A DNA stretch of 64,000 nt from Chloroflexi bacterium AL-N1 (GTDB taxonomy: Bacteria > Chloroflexota > Chloroflexia > Chloroflexales > Roseiflexaceae), in assembly GCA_013122435.1 (NCBI GenBank), contig WYDT01000014.1, forward strand, positions 1-64,000, written 5' to 3'. Shown in pieces: positions 8,921-16,549 of this stretch. The number at the start of each line of letters is the position of its first letter. The first letter of the stretch is position 1. Below the pieces are notes generated by a model. The model was not told where the DNA came from, did not search any database, and saw only the letters and a program-made list of their open reading frames with translations. A program made the position numbers and the translations under genes.

Positions 8921-10671
8921 CGCAGGTGGTATTCATCAACCACGATGTGGTGGGGTGCAAGATGGCTGGGCCGGGCATTCGCGCCTTTGAACTCTGTCGT
9001 GTGTTGTCGCATCAACACACCGTGACTCTGTCCACACCACAACCGGCTGATCTGCTCCCCGAGGGTGTCACCAATGTCGTCTATGAAGTTGGTGATGCAG
9101 CGAGTCTTGCGCCTGCGCTCGACACTGCCGAGCTGATTATTGCCAACGGGGTTGTGCTGGCGCAACATCCTGAGATCGCCGAGTGCCCGGTGCCGCTGGT
9201 GCTGGACATGTATGACCCGACGCCGCTCGAAAATCTGGTACTGCTACGCCACCACGACTCGCTTGGTCGGCTCCATCGACAACGATACGATGTAGCCCTG
9301 TTGACCCGCCAGTTGCAGGTAGGCGATTGTTTCCTCTGTGCAACCGAACGTCAGCGTGACCTCTATCTTGGTGCGCTACTGTCGATTGGACGTATCAGTC
9401 CCGATATCGCCGATGTCGATCCGGTGCTGCGAAGTCTGCTACGGGTGGTGCCGTTTGGCTTACCCTCAGATCCACCACCTGCTGCCCCACCGCCGTGGGC
9501 CGATCTGGGTGCTGATGCACAGATCATTCTGTGGTCCGGTGGCTTATGGGATTGGATGGACCCGCTCACCCTTATTCGTGCGATGCCAAAAGTGCTGGAG
9601 GCGGTTCCTCAGGCCAGACTGGTCTTTCTGGCCGGTGCGAATCCAAGTAACGACTTCCCGATGCAGGTACCCCTTCAGGCGCGTGCGCTGGTAGAGGAAC
9701 TGGGCCTGTTCAATCAGCAGATTTTGTTTATCGAGCAATGGCTGCCCTATACGGAACGGAGTGGGGCGCTGCTCCATGCCCAGATCGCCGTCTACCTGCA
9801 TGAGCAAAGCCTGGAGAGCAGCTACGCGGCCATCCGCTCGCGGTTTCTCGATCATCTCTGGGCTGGCTTGCCAAGTGTGGTCACGAGCGGTGATGCGGCA
9901 GCAACCCTGGTGGAGGCGCATCAACTCGGTGTGGTTGTGGCCCCTGGTGATGTCGATGCAACGGCAGCGGCTCTGATCGATCTGCTTACCAACACTGAGT
10001 TACATCAGCGTTGTGCAACAGGTGCGCGTGATCTGGCTGCGGCGTATACCTGGGAAGAAGTTGCCAAGCCGCTGTTGGATTTTTGTGATGACCCACAGCG
10101 TGCGCCTGATCGCCCGATTGTCTCGGCACCCTCGGAAGCGGTTCGTGTAGCAGAAGATTTGACAGAAGCCCGTGCCGAAACAGCCGCGCGTAATCAACGT
10201 GCTGAGGAGCAGGATGCAGCCCGTAACACAGCGCTACAGGGACTGGCAGTACAAAGACAGATACGTGAACCAAAGCTGGTTGGTGGCCTGATTGGGCGTC
10301 TGCGTCAGGTTTTAGTTAACCAGATTGTACGGCCGTTTGTGACGCCTTTGTTTGCACAGCAGAATGCTTATAACGCGTCTGTGGTGCGAGCGCTCGATGC
10401 GGTCGCCGAAAATAGCGATCAGCGACGTAGCGATGTGTATGCCATGCTGGATCGACAGGAAGTCCAACTCAGTGCACGATTGCATGCCGCCGAACTTGAA
10501 GCAGCCAGCCATAAGACCGACATACGCCTGCTCAACGCCGAGTTAGTCCATCTGCGAACCTCGCTGGCAGATATCGAGGGCCGACTTGCCGATCTGGGTG
10601 AAGCCAATGCCGTACTCGCCGAACGTCTTACCACGCTTGATACCGTTGATCAGGCGCAGGAGCCGTCGTGA
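8917..10671 (+). CDS. GT4-like glycosyltransferase with C-terminal coiled-coil extension
   Basis: A 584-residue protein. The N-terminal half starts with a GPGIR-containing glycine loop (KMAGPGIRAFEL), as in GT4/GT1 enzymes that act on nucleotide sugars. The C-terminal Rossmann half includes IILWSGGLWDW and LWAGLPSVVTSGDAAA, though the usual EGFGL...E motif is altered (SLESSYAAIRSRFLDH). From about residue 400 a long helical extension follows, with a motif R.PF.TPLFAQQNAYN and then heptads up to the end. The same motif is found in the glycosyltransferase at 14866-16536. Start and stop both overlap neighbours, so expression is coupled. The sugar donor cannot be told. Confidence 0.82.
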   Translation: MTQVVFINHDVVGCKMAGPGIRAFELCRVLSHQHTVTLSTPQPADLLPEGVTNVVYEVGDAASLAPALDTAELIIANGVVLAQHPEIAECPVPLVLDMYDPTPLENLVLLRHHDSLGRLHRQRYDVALLTRQLQVGDCFLCATERQRDLYLGALLSIGRISPDIADVDPVLRSLLRVVPFGLPSDPPPAAPPPWADLGADAQIILWSGGLWDWMDPLTLIRAMPKVLEAVPQARLVFLAGANPSNDFPMQVPLQARALVEELGLFNQQILFIEQWLPYTERSGALLHAQIAVYLHEQSLESSYAAIRSRFLDHLWAGLPSVVTSGDAAATLVEAHQLGVVVAPGDVDATAAALIDLLTNTELHQRCATGARDLAAAYTWEEVAKPLLDFCDDPQRAPDRPIVSAPSEAVRVAEDLTEARAETAARNQRAEEQDAARNTALQGLAVQRQIREPKLVGGLIGRLRQVLVNQIVRPFVTPLFAQQNAYNASVVRALDAVAENSDQRRSDVYAMLDRQEVQLSARLHAAELEAASHKTDIRLLNAELVHLRTSLADIEGRLADLGEANAVLAERLTTLDTVDQAQEPS

Positions 10672-11666
10672 TGCGTGCGGCAGTGATTGTTCTGGCCTGG
10701 AACGGTGCAGCTCATCTGCCGCGTTGTCTTGGTGCGCTGCAAGCTCAGTGTGATGCTGATGTAGCTGTGCTTGTGGTAGACAACGGCTCGATTGATCGCT
10801 CGGCGGCGCTGGTGCGTGAGCAGTTTCCTGACTTTGAGCTGATTGAGAATGGTCGTAATCTGGGCTTCTCGCGTGGCATGAACGTGGGTATTCGCCGCTT
10901 GCAAGAGCGCTCTGAGCCACCAGAAGTTGTGGTGTTGCTCAATCAGGATACGATTGTCGCATCAGATTGGCTCGCGCAGATTCTGATGCCGTTTACGCAC
11001 GATGCGACAATTGGCGCAGTTGGGTGTAAAATCTATTATCCTGATGGTCGTACGATACAACATGCAGGCAAGCTGATCGACTCAGGACGTGCGATGTCGC
11101 GGCACTTTGGGTATGGCGAACGGGACGAGGGTCAGTACGACGAAGCACGCGCATTCGACGCGGTGACGGGTGCAGCACTGGCGCTACGCATGTCGGCGCT
11201 CGATGAGGTGGGGCTTCTTGATGAAGGGTACAGCCCGGCCTACTTCGAGGACGACGATCTGTGCTGGCGCTTACGCCGTGTTGGGTATCTGGTGTGGTAT
11301 GCGCCACGGGCTACCTTACGCCATGTGGAGTCCAGTTCGATCAGTGATGTGGTGCGTCGTAGCACCTTGATGAATCGCAATCGGTTGCGGTTTGTGGTAA
11401 AGACCTTTCCAGCAGATCAGATCTGGACGCACTTTTGGCTTGCAGAGCGCATGCGGATGGCGCTCATTCCGAATGGTGGCGAAGCACGCACATTGCGACG
11501 CGCCTATTTTGAAGGGCATTTTTGTATGGATGAGTGGCTATCAGCACGCAGCAATTATTACTCAGTGAGTAAGGGTGAAGCGAGACAGTTACGACGATTG
11601 TGTAGTGATCTCCAGCGTAAAATGGCAGTGTGTGATCGCGCTCGAGCGAGTGGTATGGCGTCATGA
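10671..11666 (+). CDS. GT2 family glycosyltransferase (rhamnosyltransferase-like)
   Basis: A 331-residue enzyme of GT-A fold. The opening VIVLAWNGAAHLPRCL and VLVVDNGSIDRS are the nucleotide-binding strand and acidic loop. LLNQDTIVASDWL supplies the DxD-like metal site (QD), and FDAVTGAALALR, LLDEGYSPAYFEDDDLCWR is the acceptor/catalytic region typical of WbbL/rhamnosyltransferase-type GT2 proteins. The ATG at 10671 shares bases with the preceding stop (TGATG); a GTG at 10668 is possible but less likely. Length is normal. It probably adds a sugar to the growing chain on the cytoplasmic side; donor and linkage are unknown. Confidence 0.88.
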   Translation: MRAAVIVLAWNGAAHLPRCLGALQAQCDADVAVLVVDNGSIDRSAALVREQFPDFELIENGRNLGFSRGMNVGIRRLQERSEPPEVVVLLNQDTIVASDWLAQILMPFTHDATIGAVGCKIYYPDGRTIQHAGKLIDSGRAMSRHFGYGERDEGQYDEARAFDAVTGAALALRMSALDEVGLLDEGYSPAYFEDDDLCWRLRRVGYLVWYAPRATLRHVESSSISDVVRRSTLMNRNRLRFVVKTFPADQIWTHFWLAERMRMALIPNGGEARTLRRAYFEGHFCMDEWLSARSNYYSVSKGEARQLRRLCSDLQRKMAVCDRARASGMAS

Positions 11667-13192
11667 CAGATCATAACGATATGCAGCAAGATGATCAGGG
11701 AGCAACCAATGATGTAACCGAGGGGTTCTTGTTTGAGGACTCTAATGCCAATGGTCGGTTAGCAGCAGCATATGAATTGGTGGAACCATTGAAACCAGCG
11801 AGCGTTGATCTGCCACTGCTGCTGTGGGTGCGTGTTCGCAATACCGGATTAGTGATCTGGCCCTGTCGTGGTGCGTATCCAATCAACCTTGGTTACCACT
11901 GGATGGATGCCAATGGTGAGGTGGTCGATTTTGAAGGTGTGCGGTCAGTACTTCCGGTCGATCTGCCACCGACGGAGTATGTCACGCTGGAGATCCACGC
12001 TGAACCACCACCGCATCCGGGCGAATATCAACTGGTGGTGGATATGGTCGAGGAGGGTGTTGGGTGGTTCTCGCTTCAGGGCGTGCCACCGCTCGTGCTG
12101 CCTGTGACAGTTGCGCCAGCACCACGTCGCCCACGTGCCTGTATCGTAGGTGCGCTGTGTTTGATTAACGATGCGGTTGGGAACACGATGGTGAACCAAT
12201 TGCGCTTTTTTCAGGAACGGGGCTATGAGACGATGATCCTGGTGGAGCATATCGATTTTCGCCAACCGCAGGATCTGCGTCGCCACATGATGAGCATCTC
12301 GTATGAAGAGTTGCGTACCAGGATTCCACATCAGTTTACGAGACGGGCTATGGAGTTCTTCCACGAGGCTGATGTGTATATCTTCCACTTCCCACTTCCG
12401 TATGTCCTGTTTGAGGCCATTGCACTGGTAGAACGCGGACGGGTTATGCTGGATTATCACGCTGTAACACCACCCCACCTCTGGGATGGTGAGGGGAAAG
12501 AGGAGTTCTATGCAGCAGTGCGGCGGCAGCGTGAGTTGTGGCGCCATACCGATTATGCGATTACCCATAGCGAATTTACTCGCAAAGAGCTTTTAGAGAG
12601 TGGCCTCATTGCACCAGAACGTGTGTATGTGGTGCCACTTCCTGTAGAACTGGCTCACTTTCGTCCAGGGCCCAAACCGCCTGAATTGCTTGAGCGCTAC
12701 GAGTTGCGTGATGAGCAGCCGGTGCTGCTCTATGTTGGTCGGATGGCCACCAACAAACGTATCGATGATCTGGTACGGGCATTAGTGCTGATTAAAGAGC
12801 ATTTTCCCGATGCAGTATTGATGCTGGTCGGGGATAATTTCAACAAAGCATATGCGCCTGTTGCCGAGAAGATCCAGCAACTTGCAGAAGCATTAGGCGT
12901 TGGTGAAAGCCTGATCTTTGCCGGGCTGGTACCAGATGATGCGCTCCCGGCACACTATCAGTTAGCAGATGTCTTTGTGACAGCCAGTATTCACGAGGGC
13001 TTCTGCATTCCAGTGCTAGAAGCGATGGCGTGTGGTGTTCCCGTGGTAGGGGCAGACGCGACGGCCTTGCCCGAGACGATTGGCACAGGTGGGTTGACGT
13101 TTTGTCCCGAAGACCCGGCGGATCTGGCTGAGAAGGTGCTGACAATTCTGGGTAGTGAGGTTCGTGTTGAAGGTCTAGAGACGAGAGGCTAG
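11663..13192 (+). CDS. GT4 glycosyltransferase with N-terminal NBR1-like Ig module (tandem copy 1)
   Basis: A 509-residue protein. Residues about 35-155 form an Ig-like module (AYELVEPL..., VRVRNTG..IWP, LGYHWMDANGE, VVDMVEEGVGWFS), like modules in the next gene and in 24885-26027. The rest is a GT-B enzyme: VLLYVGRMATNKRIDDLVRAL, and the canonical HEGFCIPVLEAMACGVPVV donor site with both glutamates. It overlaps the previous stop by 4 bp. The next gene is a paralogue sharing the same layout. The last residues, GLETRG, are encoded by a short repeat that also ends the paralogue. It probably extends the glycan on the cytoplasmic face. Confidence 0.9.
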   Translation: MTDHNDMQQDDQGATNDVTEGFLFEDSNANGRLAAAYELVEPLKPASVDLPLLLWVRVRNTGLVIWPCRGAYPINLGYHWMDANGEVVDFEGVRSVLPVDLPPTEYVTLEIHAEPPPHPGEYQLVVDMVEEGVGWFSLQGVPPLVLPVTVAPAPRRPRACIVGALCLINDAVGNTMVNQLRFFQERGYETMILVEHIDFRQPQDLRRHMMSISYEELRTRIPHQFTRRAMEFFHEADVYIFHFPLPYVLFEAIALVERGRVMLDYHAVTPPHLWDGEGKEEFYAAVRRQRELWRHTDYAITHSEFTRKELLESGLIAPERVYVVPLPVELAHFRPGPKPPELLERYELRDEQPVLLYVGRMATNKRIDDLVRALVLIKEHFPDAVLMLVGDNFNKAYAPVAEKIQQLAEALGVGESLIFAGLVPDDALPAHYQLADVFVTASIHEGFCIPVLEAMACGVPVVGADATALPETIGTGGLTFCPEDPADLAEKVLTILGSEVRVEGLETRG

Positions 13193-13312
13193 AGACGAGA
13201 GACGAGAATGCTGTCGTGGCTGCCTCTGTGTCAGCCATAATCAAGCTTAAAACACTCGTCGTGGCCGCCCCTGTGGCGGCCATAACTAAGATTAAAATGG
13301 CTGCTGTGGCAG
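13172..13312 (+). repeat. 'ctagagacgaga' repeat plus three intercistronic hairpins
   Basis: The end of the preceding gene runs into repeats of the unit CTAGAGACGAGA. Then come hairpins TGGCTG/CAGCCA (13217-13237), TGGCCGCC/GGCGGCCA (13262-13282, perfect 8-bp stem) and a weaker one around 13298-13312. There is no T-run. A matching block lies at 14791-14849 after the paralogous gene, so this segment appears to have been duplicated with the gene. Confidence 0.75.
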
Positions 13313-13341
13313 TCCCAACCGTGGAAATAAGGAAGCGAAGT

Positions 13342-14811
13342 ATGGTACAGCAATCAGGAGATGGGGGAAACCAGCGGCTTGGTGTGGCCTACGAACTGGT
13401 TGAACCGTTGCCAGCGGCGCGTGTTGATCTGGCGATGATTCTACGTGTCCGTGTGCACAACACAGGTCCGGCACCCTGGTCCAATCGTGGTGCTTATCCG
13501 GTTAATCTTTCTTACCACTGGTTCGACCTTTACGGACAACCTGTTGATTTCGAGGGACTTCGTGCGATTATGCCCGGGCCATTGCGACCGGGCGAGTCGG
13601 TTGAGCTTGAGTTGCAGGTAGAGCCCCCACCACGACCCGGTGACTACCAACTGGTACTAGATATGGTCGAAGAAGGTGTTGACTGGTTTTCCATGCAGGG
13701 TATTCCTGGCTTCCACATCCCGGTCACTGTTGCACCTCACTCTGGTAATATGCTACGAGTCTGTATTGTAAATGGCAACTGCACGATGCGTGATGCGGTT
13801 GGTACCCATGTTATCAATCAAATTCGCTTTTTTCTCGATCGTGGGTATCACACCGTGGCGCTGCTGGAGCATGTCGACCCGCGACAGCCCGCCGAGATGC
13901 GACGGCATATTGTCCAAACAACTATCGAGGATCTGCGCGAAAATCCGGACAACCCGCAGGTGCGTCGTGGCATTAGACAGTTTCAAAATGCCGATCTGTA
14001 TATTTTTAACTACTCAACCTTCTACCCATTGATCGACGCAATTCGTCTCGTAGACCATGGCGTGGTGATTTTTGATTATCATGGGGTCACACCGCCGCAT
14101 CTGTGGGAGGGGCCTGGTATTGAGACATTGATAGAAGGCCAGCGCCGTTTGAGCCTGGCGCAGTATGCCGATTATGCGATTGGCCATAGTGCCTATACGT
14201 GCAATGAGCTAATTCAGACAGGGGCCATTTCGCCCGAGCGTGTGTTTCAGATGGGCTACCCGGTGGCGCTTGACCACTTTCGCCCTGGTCCAAAGTCAGA
14301 GCTGCTTTTGGAACGGTATGGTCTGACAGCAGAACAGCCTGTGTTGCTCTATGTCGGACGGATGGCGGTGAACAAACGGGTCGAGGATCTGGTACGCGCT
14401 CTGCCACTGGTTCGTGAGCAGCTTCCCGATGCGGTGCTGGTGCTCGTCGGTGATAACCAGACTCCGGCTTTTGCGATGCTGGCTGCTCGTGTGAAGCAAC
14501 TGATCGAGCAGCTTGGCCTTACGGATGCAGTGATCTTCACGGGCATGATTCCCGATGATGAATTACTGTTGCATTATCAATTGGCAGATGTATTCGTGAC
14601 TGCCAGTATTCATGAGGGTTTCTGTATTCCGGTGCTGGAGGCGATGGCATCTGGTGTGCCAGTAGTCGGCGCAGATGCGACGGCCCTCCCTGAGACAATT
14701 GGCTCTGGTGGGTTAACGTTTCGGCCCGAAGACCCAGCGGATCTGGCTGAGAAGGTGTTGACGATTTTGGGGTGTGAAGTGGGTGTTGAGGGGCTAGAGA
14801 CGAGAGGCTAG
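13342..14811 (+). CDS. GT4 glycosyltransferase with N-terminal NBR1-like Ig module (tandem copy 2)
   Basis: A 489-residue paralogue of the preceding gene with the same order: Ig-like module (VAYELVEPL, VRVHNTGPAPWS, LSYHWFDLYG, LVLDMVEEGVDWFS) then a GT-B domain with LLYVGRMAVNKRVEDLV and HEGFCIPVLEAMASGVPVV. The C-terminal 180 residues are far more alike than the middle, which hints at gene conversion. The frame stays open upstream to 13216, but those 42 codons only translate intergenic hairpins; the ATG at 13342 has AAGGAAG upstream and aligns with the paralogue. The tail GLETRG is repeat-encoded. The two copies may use different acceptors. Confidence 0.9.
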   Translation: MVQQSGDGGNQRLGVAYELVEPLPAARVDLAMILRVRVHNTGPAPWSNRGAYPVNLSYHWFDLYGQPVDFEGLRAIMPGPLRPGESVELELQVEPPPRPGDYQLVLDMVEEGVDWFSMQGIPGFHIPVTVAPHSGNMLRVCIVNGNCTMRDAVGTHVINQIRFFLDRGYHTVALLEHVDPRQPAEMRRHIVQTTIEDLRENPDNPQVRRGIRQFQNADLYIFNYSTFYPLIDAIRLVDHGVVIFDYHGVTPPHLWEGPGIETLIEGQRRLSLAQYADYAIGHSAYTCNELIQTGAISPERVFQMGYPVALDHFRPGPKSELLLERYGLTAEQPVLLYVGRMAVNKRVEDLVRALPLVREQLPDAVLVLVGDNQTPAFAMLAARVKQLIEQLGLTDAVIFTGMIPDDELLLHYQLADVFVTASIHEGFCIPVLEAMASGVPVVGADATALPETIGSGGLTFRPEDPADLAEKVLTILGCEVGVEGLETRG

Positions 14812-14849
14812 AGATGAGAATGCCGTCGTGGCTGCCCCCTGTGGTGGCC
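14791..14849 (+). repeat. Second copy of the 'ctagagacgaga' block with hairpin
   Basis: This block matches 13172 onward: CTAGAGACGAGA-type units, then GGCTGCC (14830-14836) pairing, with two wobble pairs, to GGTGGCC (14843-14849). The hairpin ends 16 bp before the next start codon. It encodes the last residues of the upstream gene. Confidence 0.72.
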
Positions 14850-14865
14850 TCAAACAGAGGTAGGT

Positions 14866-16536
14866 ATGACAGAGAGTTTGTATAATAACAATGGTGCTGC
14901 CGAGCGGATCGGACTGGTCGTGCCGCGATACGGTATTGATGTGGTGGGCGGTGCCGAGCAACATATGCGTAGTTGGGCTGAACAACTCCTGGCTCGTGGG
15001 TACGCGGTCGAAGTTTTTACGACGTGTACAAACAACATGCTTGATTGGAACAACTACTATGAATCTGGCACAACCACTATTAACGGTGTGTTAGTGCGGC
15101 GTTTTCGGACAGATGATGTGGATATTGGACAGGTTCATCGTACTGCGCGTAAAGCCTTTGCTGAAGTCCGTGTGACCTACAACGAGCAGCTTGAATTTGT
15201 GCGGCAGAGCGTTAACAGTCAGGAGTTGTATCAATATCTCCGCGATCATCATGATGAGTTTCGCTGTTTTATTTTTGCGCCCTACCTCTTCGGGACAACG
15301 TACTGGGGAGTGCGAACTGTCCCTGATAAAGCATTGTTACTTCCTTGTCTACACGACGAGCCATTTGCACGCTTTGTAACATATCGTGAACTGCTTGAGC
15401 AGGTGCGTGGGGTTCTCTTTAACACCGAGGCAGAACGACGGTTTGCCAGTGAGCAATTGGGGGTAGTGAATCCCAATACAACTCTGGTTGGTTATGGTTT
15501 TGATCCATCCACACCCCGTGGAGATGGTGAGCGGTTTCGCACAAAGCACAACCTGCCCCCCGAAACGATGGTCTATGTTGGACGTCTGCAGGGTGGCAAA
15601 AACGTGCCGCTACTCGTTGATTACTTCGCACGTTACAAAAACGAACGTCCGGGTCCGTTGACTCTGGCGCTCTGCGGCGAGGGTGAAGTGATTCAACTTG
15701 CCCGTCCTGACATTGTTGAACTCGGGTTTCTCAGTGACGATGAGAAGAACGACGCCTACGAAGCTGCAATGGTCTTCTGTCAGCCCTCCGTAAACGAGAG
15801 CTTTTCCATTGTGATTATGGAAGCGTGGTTGCAGGATACCCCTGTTATCGTCCATGGCGATTGTGCGGTGACGAGTGAGCATGTGTATCTGAGCGGTGGT
15901 GGGTGGACTTTCCGCAGCTATGAGGAATTTCGTGCGGTGCTTGACCAGATGCTCAATGAGCCGTCGATACGTGAAGCCCGTGGACACGCAGGCCACCAGT
16001 ATGTCTTGCAGAAGTATAGTTGGGATGCCGTCACGGATCGTTTGATCGATGGTATTGAACGTTTCACACAACCCCTCAGTTTACGTGAACAACTATCGCG
16101 CCGTGGCATCCAGCGGGTGCTGGAATTTTCACAAGAGCGTTTCGAGGATTTGCTGGGCCAAGTGGTCGCACGTGCCGAATCCGATCTTGCTCAGGGTCTC
16201 TCACACAGCCAGATCGACGAGTTGCGCGAGGCGGCGCATGTCTCGATGCCCGAGTATCAGGTGCAGTCGGGTGCTCCCGTGGTTGGTGATCTGATTGCAT
16301 CGGTACGCCAGAATCTTACCTCCCATCTCCGTGAGCCATATCTCGATCCCATCATTGAAAGACAGGAGCACTACAATAAACTTCTGGTCGACACACTGTT
16401 ACCGGCATTGGAACGTAGTTTACGTTCGCAACAACGATTGGAACGCCAGGTGCGCTTGTTAGAGCAACAGGTGATGCAATTGAAGAAGGAGCACAATCCC
16501 ACATATCTTGATCCATCTCCTTCTGATGATACATAA
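14866..16536 (+). CDS. GT4 glycosyltransferase with C-terminal coiled-coil extension
   Basis: A 556-residue protein. GT-B features are VVPRYGIDVVGGAEQHMR (acceptor-side glycine loop), MVYVGRLQGGKNVPLLVDYF and NESFSIVIMEAWLQDTPVI (E-x7-E donor site). After about 400, a helical extension contains the motif R.PYLDPIIERQEHYN and a strong heptad coil (QRLERQVRLLEQQVMQLKK). The extension motif parallels the one at the end of 8917-10671. The coiled coil may drive oligomerisation or docking to a synthase complex at the membrane; this is inference. It follows the hairpin block by 16 bp and precedes the membrane protein by 13 bp. Confidence 0.88.
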   Translation: MTESLYNNNGAAERIGLVVPRYGIDVVGGAEQHMRSWAEQLLARGYAVEVFTTCTNNMLDWNNYYESGTTTINGVLVRRFRTDDVDIGQVHRTARKAFAEVRVTYNEQLEFVRQSVNSQELYQYLRDHHDEFRCFIFAPYLFGTTYWGVRTVPDKALLLPCLHDEPFARFVTYRELLEQVRGVLFNTEAERRFASEQLGVVNPNTTLVGYGFDPSTPRGDGERFRTKHNLPPETMVYVGRLQGGKNVPLLVDYFARYKNERPGPLTLALCGEGEVIQLARPDIVELGFLSDDEKNDAYEAAMVFCQPSVNESFSIVIMEAWLQDTPVIVHGDCAVTSEHVYLSGGGWTFRSYEEFRAVLDQMLNEPSIREARGHAGHQYVLQKYSWDAVTDRLIDGIERFTQPLSLREQLSRRGIQRVLEFSQERFEDLLGQVVARAESDLAQGLSHSQIDELREAAHVSMPEYQVQSGAPVVGDLIASVRQNLTSHLREPYLDPIIERQEHYNKLLVDTLLPALERSLRSQQRLERQVRLLEQQVMQLKKEHNPTYLDPSPSDDT

Positions 16537-16549
16537 GTGAAGGATTAAG

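Noticed and set aside
13216..13341. Upstream in-frame extension of the second tandem glycosyltransferase
   Set aside because: The 42 codons are low-complexity translations of intergenic hairpins; the paralogue lacks them and a good SD precedes the ATG at 13342.
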